From: an uncultured Barnesiella sp.
GTDB lineage: Bacteria > Bacteroidota > Bacteroidia > Bacteroidales > Barnesiellaceae
DNA: 64,000 nt
NCBI GenBank assembly: GCA_944320015.1
Contig: CALUFO010000004.1
Coordinates: forward strand, 88,949 to 152,948
Reading direction: 5' to 3'
Shown here: positions 16,080 through 25,173 of the stretch, one piece after another
How positions within the stretch are numbered: position 1 is the first letter of the stretch
Layout: each line of letters opens with the position of its first letter
Notes under the pieces: generated by a model
Database searches by the model: none
What the model saw: the letters and a program-made list of their open reading frames with translations, nothing else
What the model was told of the DNA's origin: nothing
Program-made: the position numbers and the translations under genes

Positions 16080-19058
16080 ATGAAAAATGTTTGTGAAAAA
16101 CTGCACAAAAAAATTCGGTGGGGATTGCTGATGGGGCTTTGTGCTTTGTCGTGGTCTTTGTCGGCACAACGGGTGGCCGTACAGGGTACGGTTGTCGATA
16201 GCTCGGGCGAACCGGTAATTGGGGCGAATGTCATTGTACGAGGTGCGGCTACGGGTGCAGCGACCGACCTTGACGGTAAGTTCCGACTTGATGTCGCACC
16301 CGATGCCACGCTTGTCGTTTCTTGTTTGGGCTATAACCCGCAAGAGATTGCGGTGAGTGGTCGCTCGCAGATAACAATTGTTTTGCAGGAGAATGCCGTG
16401 GCCTTGCAAGAGGTGGTGGCGATAGGTTATGGCACGGTGCGCAAAAGCGATGCTACCGGCTCGGTCACTTTGGTCAAGCCCGACGAAATCAATACCGGGT
16501 TGGCCACTTCGGCACAAGACTTATTGGTGGGGAAAACCCCGGGAGTCGTTGTCACGCTCAATGGCGGTAAGCCCGAAGGCGGAGCCGATATTCGCATTCG
16601 TGGCGGTTCGTCGCTCAATGCCACCAACGACCCGTTGATTGTGATCGACGGTGTGCCGGTCGACAATTCGGGCGTGACCGGCATGTCCAATCCCTTGTCG
16701 ATGATTTCGCCCGACAATATCGAGTCGTTCACCATTTTGAAAGACGCCTCGGCTACCGCCATTTACGGGTCGAGAGCCTCCAATGGCGTGATTATCATCA
16801 CGACCAAGAGGGGCCAGTCGGGGAAACCGCAAGTCAATTTTACGGCCAATATGTATGTCAATACCCCTCGCAATACGGTGGAGGTGCTCGACGGAGACCA
16901 GTTCAGGCAGGTAATTGCCGACTATTATGGGGTGGGCAGTCCCGCCTATAATTTGTTGGGAACGGCCGATACCCGTTGGCAGGACGAGATATTGCGCACC
17001 TCGGTCAGCAGTGATTATAGCCTCAGTGTGGGCGGGACGTATAAAATTTTGCCCTATCGGGTAGCGGTGAGTTATACCAACCAAAATGGTATCCTTAAAA
17101 CCTCGTCGATGGATCGCGCGACAGCGTCGATTACCTTGAACCCTCGTTTCTTGGACAATGCACTGAGCGTGACGGCCAGTGTGAAGGGATTCTACATGCG
17201 CAACCGTTTTGCCGACGAGAGCGCTATCGGAGGAGCTGTCTCTTTCGACCCGTCACAAGCGGTGCGAGTCGACAATCTGCCCATCGGCGGAGGGTATTTC
17301 ACATGGATAAAACCGGGAACCGACGAGTTTATCGGCATCGCTCCGGTCAATCCCGTTTCGCTTATCGACGAGCGTTCGATGAAAGCCGATGTCTATCGCA
17401 GTGTGGGCAATTTGCAACTCGACTATGCCATGCCTTTTTTGCCGGCGCTGCACGCCAATTTGAATTTGGGGTATGATATTTCCCACAGCGTGCAGCACAA
17501 CCTGTTGGAGCCCGATTCGCCGTTGTCGTATAAAGAGAATAAAAAGACGGGACTCGGGCAGGACGAGCGCCTCAGCCAGTTGAAACGGAATCTACTGCTC
17601 GATTTCTATCTCAATTACAAGCAAGATTTCGAGGCGATACAGAGCCGTCTCGATGCGACGGCCGGTTACTCGTGGCAACGGTTTTACAAAGACGGGGAGA
17701 CACGCACGACCCTGATGCCCGACGGGGAAACGTGGTTTGAGTCGTCCTATACCGACCATTTGCAACTGATTTCTTTTTTCGGCCGGGTGAATTATTCCTA
17801 TAAAGACACCTATCTTTTCACGGTTACACTGCGGGGCGATGCGACTTCGCGTTTCTCGAAAGATAACCGTTGGGGTGCGTTCCCTGCCGTGGCATTGGGC
17901 TGGAAGATTATCAACGAGCCGTTTATGGAGGGAGCCACGTCGGTTATGAGCGAATTGAAGTTACGATTGGGCTACGGGGTGACTGGTCAGCAAGACATCG
18001 GCGACAGCTATTTCCCCTACATGCCATTGTTTACGGTGGGGTATCCCACAGCCTCCTATCCGTTTGGTGACCGTTATTATGAAACGATACGCCCCGATGG
18101 CTATGACCCCGATATCAAATGGGAAGAGACGACGACATGGAATGTCGGTGTCGATTTCGGATTTTTGGACAACCGTGTTACCGGGTCGTTGGATTATTAT
18201 TTCCGTGAGACCAACGATTTGATTAGCCGCATTCCCGTGCCGGCCGGATCGAACCTTACCAACGAAATTTATACCAATGTGGGGCGGTTGCAGAATAAAG
18301 GTATAGAGTTCAATATCCAAGCTAAGCTCATCGACCGTGAGGATTTTGTGTGGAATCTGGGTATGAATGTGGCGTGGAATGCTAATAAGATAACCAAGCT
18401 CAACAAGAGCGAAAGCGACGACTATTATATTCCCGTGGGTGGAATCGGCGGCGGAACCGGCAATACCGTGCAGGCCCACAAGGTAGGCTACCCGGCATAC
18501 AGTTATTTGCTGTATGAGCAGGTTTATGACACCGATGGCAATCCCATCGAAGGACTTTATGCCGATCGCAACGGCGACGGGGTCATCGACGAGTCGGACA
18601 AATATATCCACCACAGCCGCGACCCGAAAGTCGTTATCGGTTTCAACTCGACCGTCAATTGGAAGAATTTCGATTTCGGTATTTCCCTGCGGGCCAATCT
18701 GGGAAATTATGTCTATGACAATGTGCTGTCGCAAAACTCGATATACAGCGCTATGTATAACAGTGCGGGGTTCTTGAACAACCTCATGCGTCGGGGTGCG
18801 AAATTCGAGACCCAGCAGTATATGAGCGATTACTATCTGAGGAATGCGAGTTTCTTGCGTTGCGACAATATTTCGCTGGGATATACATGGAACAGGCTAC
18901 TCGACAACACTTTGAGACTACGGGTTTACGGGGCTGTCCAGAATCCGTTTGTCATTACGGGGTACAAAGGCCTCGACCCCGAGGTGTTCTCCGGTATAGA
19001 CAACAATGTCTATCCCCGTCCTGTGACCTATACGTTGGGAGTCGTTCTCACCTATTAA
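16080..19058 (+). CDS. SusC-like TonB-linked outer-membrane importer
   Basis: 992 residues. A signal peptide is followed by a carboxypeptidase-regulatory-like domain (about 35-115, VAVQGTVVDSSGEPVIGANVIVRG) and then a TonB-box region and plug. The plug shows the SusC signatures VVAIGYGTVRKSDATGSV and DASATAIYGSRASNGVIIITTKRG. The barrel runs to the end. It would import oligosaccharides or another nutrient, together with the SusD-like lipoprotein encoded 20 bases downstream, which forms a lid. The substrate cannot be read from the sequence. No glycoside hydrolase, sulfatase or hybrid two-component regulator is next to it. Confidence 0.95.
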   Translation: MKNVCEKLHKKIRWGLLMGLCALSWSLSAQRVAVQGTVVDSSGEPVIGANVIVRGAATGAATDLDGKFRLDVAPDATLVVSCLGYNPQEIAVSGRSQITIVLQENAVALQEVVAIGYGTVRKSDATGSVTLVKPDEINTGLATSAQDLLVGKTPGVVVTLNGGKPEGGADIRIRGGSSLNATNDPLIVIDGVPVDNSGVTGMSNPLSMISPDNIESFTILKDASATAIYGSRASNGVIIITTKRGQSGKPQVNFTANMYVNTPRNTVEVLDGDQFRQVIADYYGVGSPAYNLLGTADTRWQDEILRTSVSSDYSLSVGGTYKILPYRVAVSYTNQNGILKTSSMDRATASITLNPRFLDNALSVTASVKGFYMRNRFADESAIGGAVSFDPSQAVRVDNLPIGGGYFTWIKPGTDEFIGIAPVNPVSLIDERSMKADVYRSVGNLQLDYAMPFLPALHANLNLGYDISHSVQHNLLEPDSPLSYKENKKTGLGQDERLSQLKRNLLLDFYLNYKQDFEAIQSRLDATAGYSWQRFYKDGETRTTLMPDGETWFESSYTDHLQLISFFGRVNYSYKDTYLFTVTLRGDATSRFSKDNRWGAFPAVALGWKIINEPFMEGATSVMSELKLRLGYGVTGQQDIGDSYFPYMPLFTVGYPTASYPFGDRYYETIRPDGYDPDIKWEETTTWNVGVDFGFLDNRVTGSLDYYFRETNDLISRIPVPAGSNLTNEIYTNVGRLQNKGIEFNIQAKLIDREDFVWNLGMNVAWNANKITKLNKSESDDYYIPVGGIGGGTGNTVQAHKVGYPAYSYLLYEQVYDTDGNPIEGLYADRNGDGVIDESDKYIHHSRDPKVVIGFNSTVNWKNFDFGISLRANLGNYVYDNVLSQNSIYSAMYNSAGFLNNLMRRGAKFETQQYMSDYYLRNASFLRCDNISLGYTWNRLLDNTLRLRVYGAVQNPFVITGYKGLDPEVFSGIDNNVYPRPVTYTLGVVLTY

Positions 19059-19078
19059 TCATTAAAAACAAAGCAATT

Positions 19079-20683
19079 ATGAAATCTCGTATCTATCAGT
19101 GTTTGGTGGGAGGAGGTCTTGCCCTCTCGATGGCTTTTACCTCCTGTTTGGGCGACCTCGACTTGCAGCCCATCGATGAGGATATTATACAACTGTCCGA
19201 CTTCAAGGACAATCCGCAGTATTACACGCAGTTGCTGGCAAAGGTCTATGCCGGGTTGGCCGTCTCGGGGCAGGAAGGCCCTGCGGGTAACCCCGATATA
19301 CAAGGTTTCGACGAGGGACAGGCTCAGTATCTGCGGGCATATTGGAATTTACAGGAGTTGCCTACCGACGAGGCTCTGTTGGGTTGGAACGACGCCGGGC
19401 TGCCCGAGTTGAGCATGGCCACTTGGTCGGCCGCCAACGGGTTTGTATATGTCATGTACAGCCGCATCTTTTTTCAAATCGCTCTTTGCAACGATTTCTT
19501 GCGCAATACCACACCGGCCGCGCTGGCCGAGAATGAGGTGCCCGACGATGTGGCCGCACAGATTCAAACTTATCGGGCCGAAGTGCGGGTATTACGGGCG
19601 CTCTCTTATTGGCATGCTATCGATTTGTTTGGCGATGTCTCTTTCGTGACCGAGGAAAATAAAATCATGGAGGTTCCGCAGCAGAAACCGAGAGCCGAGA
19701 TATATCGGTTTATTTTGGACGAATTGAATGCGGTGGAAGAGTCGATTCCCTTGCAACCTCAGTACGGGAGGGTAGGACGTGACGCCGTCGATATGATTCG
19801 GGCGAAATTGTATCTCAATGCCGGTGTTTATACCGGTACGTCCCAATATGCCTTGTGCGCGGCCGAGTGCGAGAAGATAATCGCGCGGCACAACACAGGT
19901 GCGAACCACGGCCTTGCCCACACCTATAAATACCTTTTCGGAGGAGATAACGACAGGTATGCCCGGGGCGGTGACGAAAACGAGATACTCATGTCCGTGC
20001 CATTCGATAGTGATTCTATTCGTTCCTATGGTGGTACGATGTACCTCACCGTGGGCTCCTATGGAGGGAAAATATCGGCGCGGGATTATGGGCTCAACGA
20101 CGCTTGGGCGGGGCCTCGCTCTACCTCTGCATTGGTGCTTTCGTTCTCTCCGCAAGACGAGCGTTATGCCTTTTTCAGCGATGGGGCAAGCATCAACAAC
20201 ACCAGCCTGTCGGCCTATCAAGACGGTTATTCGGTGGTGAAATTTACCAACCTGCTCTCGACCGATTGGGCAAATGCGGCCGGCCGGGCCGAGTCGTATC
20301 CCGATACCGATTTTCCCCTCTTCCGCTTGGCCGACGTATATCTGATGTATGCCGAGTGTGCCTATCGGGGCGCAGCCGACCGGGAGACCGGGAGAACCTA
20401 TATGAATTATCTGAGGGATAGAGCCGGTATGCCGCCATACGAGTCGACCGGAGCGATTACCCTCGATGAGATTTTGCGGGAGCGCATGCGGGAACTCTAT
20501 TGGGAGGGGCACCGGCGCACCGATTTGATTCGGTTCGAAAAATTCACCTCGGGCGATTATCTGTGGTCATGGAAAGGCGGTGTATATGCCGGCAAGGCGA
20601 TAGATACGAAATACAATCTCTATCCGATTCCGGCCAAGGAGATCGCCGCCAATCCCGGCATACGGCAAAATTATGGCTATTAA
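19079..20683 (+). CDS. SusD-like nutrient-binding outer-membrane lipoprotein
   Basis: 534 residues from the ATG at 19079, which gives a proper lipoprotein signal (MKSRIYQCLVGGGLALSMAFTSC, Cys23). The body shows the helical SusD repeats: VRVLRALSYWHAIDLFGDVSF; PRAEIYRFILDELNAVEESIP; FRLADVYLMYAECAYRG; and the C-terminal LREREL-like block, here RERMRELYWEGHRRTDLIRF, ending in YPIPAKEIAANPGIRQN. It pairs with the SusC-like protein 20 bases upstream. A longer in-frame start at 18860 lies inside susC and lacks a signal peptide. Confidence 0.93.
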   Translation: MKSRIYQCLVGGGLALSMAFTSCLGDLDLQPIDEDIIQLSDFKDNPQYYTQLLAKVYAGLAVSGQEGPAGNPDIQGFDEGQAQYLRAYWNLQELPTDEALLGWNDAGLPELSMATWSAANGFVYVMYSRIFFQIALCNDFLRNTTPAALAENEVPDDVAAQIQTYRAEVRVLRALSYWHAIDLFGDVSFVTEENKIMEVPQQKPRAEIYRFILDELNAVEESIPLQPQYGRVGRDAVDMIRAKLYLNAGVYTGTSQYALCAAECEKIIARHNTGANHGLAHTYKYLFGGDNDRYARGGDENEILMSVPFDSDSIRSYGGTMYLTVGSYGGKISARDYGLNDAWAGPRSTSALVLSFSPQDERYAFFSDGASINNTSLSAYQDGYSVVKFTNLLSTDWANAAGRAESYPDTDFPLFRLADVYLMYAECAYRGAADRETGRTYMNYLRDRAGMPPYESTGAITLDEILRERMRELYWEGHRRTDLIRFEKFTSGDYLWSWKGGVYAGKAIDTKYNLYPIPAKEIAANPGIRQNYGY

Positions 20684-20699
20684 CGGTAAAAACGACACA

Positions 20700-21476
20700 A
20701 TGATGAAATCTGTTTTAGTAAAAATATCGCTTTGTATAGGGCTTTCGGCGCTGTGGGCTTGCAGCGACGCCGATACCCCCAAGTATGAATTGCAGTCCCC
20801 GCCCGAATTGGCGCCCCTCACACAGCCGGCTTTGGTGCTGGACCAAGCCGCCTCGGGCTTTATAGCCGGGACTTTCTCGTTGTCGCCCGGCGATTACGGA
20901 TTCCCGGCGGCTCCGGTGTATGCGTTGGAAATAGACAACTCGAAAGAGTTTCCCGACCCCATACAGCTGGCCGAATCGAATACTGACTATGTCTCGATAA
21001 CCGTGGCTCGGCTCAATATGGCGACACTTATCCTCGGAGGCGAGCCGGGAGAGCCTTGCGACCTGTATCTCAGGGTGGTGGCCAAATTGACGGCCGGTCA
21101 CACCGTAGCCTCTTCGCCCCGCGACATCACCGTGACAGCCTATGACGAACCGGTCGTTTATCCCAAACTGTATGTGCCCGGCAATTATCAAGGCTGGGAC
21201 ATCGCGGCCGCTCCCACATTGCAGTCCTATCGAATGAACAATAGGTACGAGGGTTACATAGATTTTGTGGTAAGCGAGAACCCCGACGCCCCGGTAGAGT
21301 TCAAAGTCACCACGCTACCCGACTGGACACAGGGCGACAAGTATGGCGACGGCGGTCCCGGGCGCTTGAAACTCGATGGCGAGAACATTTCCTATTCCCC
21401 GCAGGGGTATTACTTCATGCAAGTCGATTTGGATAAATTAACCTACACATTGACTCCTGCCGAGCCTCTCCCGTGA
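20700..21476 (+). CDS. SusE/SusF-like surface lipoprotein
   Basis: 258 residues from the ATG at 20700 (a second ATG directly follows). The lipoprotein signal ends at ALWAC. An N-terminal SusE-type immunoglobulin-like domain runs to about residue 150, with ESNTDYVSITVARLNMATLIL. A single C-terminal binding module begins at YVPGNYQGWDIAAAPTL, the motif of SusE/SusF starch-binding modules, and ends YYFMQVDLDKLTYTLTP. SusE and SusF proteins usually have two or three such modules; this has one. It is the third gene of the susCDE-like operon. Confidence 0.82.
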   Translation: MMKSVLVKISLCIGLSALWACSDADTPKYELQSPPELAPLTQPALVLDQAASGFIAGTFSLSPGDYGFPAAPVYALEIDNSKEFPDPIQLAESNTDYVSITVARLNMATLILGGEPGEPCDLYLRVVAKLTAGHTVASSPRDITVTAYDEPVVYPKLYVPGNYQGWDIAAAPTLQSYRMNNRYEGYIDFVVSENPDAPVEFKVTTLPDWTQGDKYGDGGPGRLKLDGENISYSPQGYYFMQVDLDKLTYTLTPAEPLP

Positions 21477-21528
21477 ACCGTATGCCTTCCGAGGTGTTTT
21501 CTATATAAACTGTGTTATGTGTGTGATG

Positions 21529-21575
21529 GCGGAGGAACCGTAGCTTCGAAGGGCTGCGATTCCCCCGCTTTTTTT
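21529..21575 (+). terminator. Terminator of the susCDE-like operon
   Basis: A long imperfect hairpin from GCGGAGGAACCG to GATTCCCCCGC with a TTCG-containing loop, followed by T7. Confidence 0.75.
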
Positions 21576-21596
21576 GATATTGTTCGACTCGATATG

Positions 21597-21628
21597 ATTG
21601 TTCGGGCGGATAACTTTGTGTAACTTTG
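21597..21628 (+). promoter_or_regulatory. Promoter for mntP
   Basis: TAACTTTG occurs twice in a row, at 21611-21618 and 21621-21628. ATTG at 21597-21600 is 20 bases before the second. The leader to the GTG start is only about 20 bases, so there is no room for a manganese riboswitch. Confidence 0.5.
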
Positions 21629-21654
21629 CGGCCAAACAATAATCAATATAACTT

Positions 21655-22221
21655 GTGTCGCTGTTCGCTCTTTTTGTTTTGGCGGTGGGGCTGTGTATGG
21701 ATAGCTTCGCCGTGTCGTTGACTTCGGGAGTCCTTTTGAGGCCTTTTGTTTTGTCTCGTGTCTTGAAGATAGCTGTGTTTATGGCTGTTTTCCAAGGAGC
21801 TATGCCTCTCGTTGGGTGGCTTTTAGGTATCGGGTTCAAGAGTTATATCGAGGCGTACGACCATTGGGTGGCTTTCGGGGTATTGCTTTTCTTGGGAGTC
21901 AAGATGATTTGGGAGGGGTGGCCCCGCAAAAATGAGGAGGCGCCCTGTTGCATCGACCCTTCCGACACACGCACCCTTGTCGGGTTGTCGTTGGCTACGA
22001 GCATCGACGCGCTGGCTGTGGGCATTTCGTTTGCCTTCCTCAATATGTCGATGGTTGTTCCCACGATAGTGATTGCAGGAGTTACGTTTGTGTTTTCGGT
22101 GGCAGGGCTTTATATCGGCCGCCAGTTTGGCCGGCACATACATCACTATGCCGAGGTGCTGGGAGGCGTCATTTTGATAGGGCTCGGTGTGAAAATTTTG
22201 TTGGAACATCTTTATTTTTAA
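21655..22221 (+). CDS. mntP: Manganese efflux pump MntP
   Basis: 188 residues and six membrane helices in two inverted halves. The key aspartates are in GLCMDSFAVSLTSG (helix 1) and ATSIDALAVGISFAF (helix 4), the hallmark of MntP, which exports Mn2+ across the inner membrane. The start is GTG at 21655, giving MSLFALFVLAVGLCMDSFAV; no ATG precedes the first helix. apbE follows after 6 bases and a DUF1648-like gene after that, so all three are probably co-transcribed. Confidence 0.92.
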   Translation: MSLFALFVLAVGLCMDSFAVSLTSGVLLRPFVLSRVLKIAVFMAVFQGAMPLVGWLLGIGFKSYIEAYDHWVAFGVLLFLGVKMIWEGWPRKNEEAPCCIDPSDTRTLVGLSLATSIDALAVGISFAFLNMSMVVPTIVIAGVTFVFSVAGLYIGRQFGRHIHHYAEVLGGVILIGLGVKILLEHLYF

Positions 22222-22227
22222 TCGGTT

Positions 22228-23253
22228 ATGGATCGACGATATGCCCGTTCGTGGGTGGCGATAGTTTTGTTTTTGGTCGCTTTTTTGATATTCAGTGCAT
22301 TGCGCCGTTGCGAGAGTAGCCGCTACCAGTATGACGAAGGAGTCATATTCGGCACTTTTTATCACATCACTTACCGGTCGCCCGAATCGCTGGCCGAGGA
22401 GATTAAACAACAACTGCTGCGGTTCGACGCTTCGCTCTCGCCCTTCAACGACACTTCGCTCATTTCACGGGTTAACCGTAACGAACCGGTTGAGACCGAC
22501 AGGTGGTTCCGCCATGTATTTATGGCCGCACAGCAAATATACGCTCGCACCGGCGGAGCTTTCGATCCCACGGTGTCGCCTTTGGTCAACGCTTGGGGAT
22601 TTGGTTTCAAAGAGGGCGCTTTCCCCGATTCGACGCAGGTCGACAGCCTGCTTTCCCATGTGGGTATGGATAAATTGTCGCTCGACGGGAAGAAGGTATT
22701 GAAATCCGATACGGCCGTTACGCTCAATTTCTCGGCCATAGCCAAGGGGTATGCTTGCGATGTCATTGGGCAAATGCTTTCAGACCGGGGAGTCGACGAC
22801 TTTATGGTCGAAATCGGGGGTGAGGTGGTCGTTCGTGGCCGCAATCCCGAAGGAAAAGCGTGGCGGGTAGGGGTGAACCGCCCTACGATTGCCGATGGTG
22901 AGGCCGGGACTATCGAAGAAATTTTGCAATTGACCGGCGGCGGGTTGGCCACTTCGGGCAACTATCGCAACTATCGGGTGGTCGATGGCAAGCGTATCGC
23001 CCACACCATCGACCCGGCGACGGGATATCCTGTGCAGCACTCCCTGTTGAGCGCTACGGTGCTGGCTCCCGATTGCATGACAGCCGACGCCTATGCCACC
23101 GCCTTTATGGTGATGGGCTTGGAGCGTAGTCGGGCGTTGGTCGATTCGCTGCCGGGGATAGAGGCGCTTTTCCTTTATCAGAATCCCGTCGATACGGCGC
23201 GCATCGATTATTGGGTAACACCCGGTATGCAGGCGTTGATATTGGGAAATTGA
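22228..23253 (+). CDS. apbE: FAD:protein FMN transferase (ApbE family)
   Basis: 341 residues. It covalently attaches FMN to a threonine of flavoproteins such as NqrB, NqrC or RnfG outside the cytoplasmic membrane. An N-terminal hydrophobic segment (SWVAIVLFLVAFLIFSALRRC) acts as anchor or signal. The ApbE features follow: FGTFYHITY, DASLSPFNDTSLISRVN, GAFDPTVSPLVNAWGF, SAIAKGYACDVIG, and the Mg/FAD loop ENGGEV-like EIGGEVVVRG. HTIDPATGYPVQH and the metal site PDCMTADAYATAFMVMG come later. Its target flavoprotein is not in the window. Confidence 0.93.
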   Translation: MDRRYARSWVAIVLFLVAFLIFSALRRCESSRYQYDEGVIFGTFYHITYRSPESLAEEIKQQLLRFDASLSPFNDTSLISRVNRNEPVETDRWFRHVFMAAQQIYARTGGAFDPTVSPLVNAWGFGFKEGAFPDSTQVDSLLSHVGMDKLSLDGKKVLKSDTAVTLNFSAIAKGYACDVIGQMLSDRGVDDFMVEIGGEVVVRGRNPEGKAWRVGVNRPTIADGEAGTIEEILQLTGGGLATSGNYRNYRVVDGKRIAHTIDPATGYPVQHSLLSATVLAPDCMTADAYATAFMVMGLERSRALVDSLPGIEALFLYQNPVDTARIDYWVTPGMQALILGN

Positions 23254-23269
23254 TATAAAAAATTTGGGT

Positions 23270-23710
23270 ATGAAACGATTTTGGCGGGAGATGCCTGCTC
23301 TGCTCTTTTTACTTGCGACTTTCGGGATAGCCTTGTGGGTGCTGACCGATGACCGTGATGCGATACCTCTGCATTTCAATATTCGGGGCGAGGTCGATTC
23401 GTGGGGCGAAGCGTGGAGCGTCGTGTGGCTTCCGCTCATAGCCTTGGCTCTATACGGGTTGCTCACCCTGTTGCAGCATCGTCCCCAGTGGTGTAACTAT
23501 CCGGGAAAGCTCATCGACAAGGAGCGAGCCTATCGGCAAATGTCGCACATTGTCTGCCGCATTAAAACGTTGGTCATGTGTCTTATGCTTTATATCACCC
23601 TGTGTGTGGCGCAAGTGGTCGACAGCAATATCTTTGTTGTCTTGGCTATTGTCGCGGCCATCATCTTTGTCACTATTACCGGTTGGTCGAGGATAGACAC
23701 AGAACCCTGA
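23270..23710 (+). CDS. DUF1648-like small membrane protein
   Basis: 146 residues from the ATG at 23270 (an upstream TTG at 23264 is less likely). The N-terminal part has the DUF1648 pattern with helix 1 (ALLFLLATFGIALWVL) followed by DRDAIPLHFNIRGEVDSWG. Three further helices follow. Proteins of this type are SdpI-like or unknown membrane proteins. It is the last gene after mntP-apbE. No function is assigned. Confidence 0.75.
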   Translation: MKRFWREMPALLFLLATFGIALWVLTDDRDAIPLHFNIRGEVDSWGEAWSVVWLPLIALALYGLLTLLQHRPQWCNYPGKLIDKERAYRQMSHIVCRIKTLVMCLMLYITLCVAQVVDSNIFVVLAIVAAIIFVTITGWSRIDTEP

Positions 23711-23785
23711 GGCGGCGCCTTGCCTTTCTTTGGGGATAACATCGAGGAGATCGATTTCAAGAGGGGAAAAATAATCTATAAATAT

Positions 23786-23830
23786 AAAAAAGAGACTGTC
23801 TCCAAACCTGTTTTTGGGGCAGCCTCTTAT
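23786..23830. terminator. Bidirectional terminator between DUF1648-like gene and thrC
   Basis: Imperfect stem AAGAGACTGTCTCCAAA with TTTTTGGGGCAGCCTCTT, with A and T tracts on the outside. It lies between convergent genes. Confidence 0.7.
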
Positions 23831-23853
23831 GTTTTTAATTGACCAATTATTGC

Positions 23854-25164
23854 TCACTGCTGGTTGAGCAGGAAGTGTTTGAACGCATTGAAACCCACAG
23901 GCATCAAGATGCTTTGTTTCTCGCCTTGCATGAAAGTTTGCAGTTTCTCGGGTATCGGAATCGACTCGCCTATGGTAGTCTCGACGGTATCGAGGAATTT
24001 GGCGGGGTGCGCCGTTTCGAGGCAAATGCCCACTTCGCCGGGTTGCAGGCCGTCGACCAATGCCTGGTAGCCACAAGCCCCGTGCGGGTCGAGCAAGTAT
24101 TTTTCATGCCGGAATGTTTCCCGCATGGTGTGGCGTATCTCCTCGTCGGTATAGCTTACGCCGCTAATGTCGGCACAGATAGCTTCGTGCGAATGTCCAT
24201 AGAGGTCGAGAATACGGGCGAAGTTGCTGGGGTCGCCCACGTCCATGGCGTTGGCGATAGTGGCGATCGAAGGTCGGGGCGTATATGTGCCCGTGCGCAG
24301 GTATTGCAGGAATACATCGTTGCGGTTGTTGGCGGCGATGAAACGCTTCACGGGGAGTCCCATGCGCTTGGCAATGAGTCCGGCGGTGATGTTGCCGAAG
24401 TTCCCGCTGGGCACGCTGAACACCACTTGCCCGGGGTTCTCGACCATGCCGCACAGTTGGGCATAGGCATAGAAATAGTAGAACGATTGGGGTAGGAAGC
24501 GGGCCACGTTGATAGAGTTGGCCGAGGTGAGATAGAGTTTTTCGTTCAACTCCTTGTCCATAAAGGCGCTCTTTACCAGTGCCTGACAATCGTCGAATGT
24601 GCCGCTCACCTCGAGCGCCGTAATGTTGCTCCCGAGGGTGGTAAACTGTTTCTCTTGTATCTCGCTCACTTTCCCTTGCGGATAGAGCACGAAGACTTTC
24701 ACGCCGGTAACGTTCAAAAATCCGTTGGCCACGGCGCTTCCCGTATCGCCCGAGGTGGCTACCAGCACATTGACTTGGCGATTTTTCCCCTCCCGGTTGA
24801 AATAGGCGAGCAAGCGGGCCATGAAGCGGGCTCCCACATCTTTGAAGGCCAGTGTGGGGCCGTGGAAAAGCTCCAGACTGTACCGATTCTCGGCTACCTG
24901 TACCAGCGGAATGTCGAAGTTAAGCGCGTCGTCGACAATCTCTTTCAGTTTGTCGGCTTCCACATCGTCTCCAAAAAATGCTTCGGCCACCACGAAAGAG
25001 ATTTCGCGCAGCGTCATTTCCTTCATATTTTGGTAAAAGGCCGGGGGAAACCGGCGAATTACCTCGGGCATGAAAAGCCCCCTGTCTGCCGCCAACCCCT
25101 TCACTACTGCGTCGTGAAGAGAAACCGGCGAAGTTTTTTTATTCGTACTGTAAAATTCCATCAC
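23854..25164 (-). CDS. thrC: Threonine synthase
   Basis: 436 residues. It converts O-phosphohomoserine to threonine with pyridoxal phosphate, the last step of the pathway. The N-terminus MEFYSTNKKTSPVSLHDAVVKGLAADRGLFMP is typical. The PLP lysine is in GPTLAFKDVGARFMARLL near residue 113. The phosphate-binding part ATSGDTGSAVANGF follows, then PSGNFGNITAGLIAKRMGLP. It ends the thr operon, 9 bases after the proposed homoserine kinase gene. Confidence 0.96.
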   Translation of the reverse strand: MMEFYSTNKKTSPVSLHDAVVKGLAADRGLFMPEVIRRFPPAFYQNMKEMTLREISFVVAEAFFGDDVEADKLKEIVDDALNFDIPLVQVAENRYSLELFHGPTLAFKDVGARFMARLLAYFNREGKNRQVNVLVATSGDTGSAVANGFLNVTGVKVFVLYPQGKVSEIQEKQFTTLGSNITALEVSGTFDDCQALVKSAFMDKELNEKLYLTSANSINVARFLPQSFYYFYAYAQLCGMVENPGQVVFSVPSGNFGNITAGLIAKRMGLPVKRFIAANNRNDVFLQYLRTGTYTPRPSIATIANAMDVGDPSNFARILDLYGHSHEAICADISGVSYTDEEIRHTMRETFRHEKYLLDPHGACGYQALVDGLQPGEVGICLETAHPAKFLDTVETTIGESIPIPEKLQTFMQGEKQSILMPVGFNAFKHFLLNQQ

Positions 25165-25173
25165 GCTCTATAT

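Noticed and set aside
18860..19078. Upstream extension of the susD-like gene
   Set aside because: It lies within susC in another frame and would place the lipoprotein signal inside the protein.
21629..21654. Manganese riboswitch before mntP
   Set aside because: The distance from the promoter to the start codon is about 20-25 bases, too short for a yybP-ykoY element.
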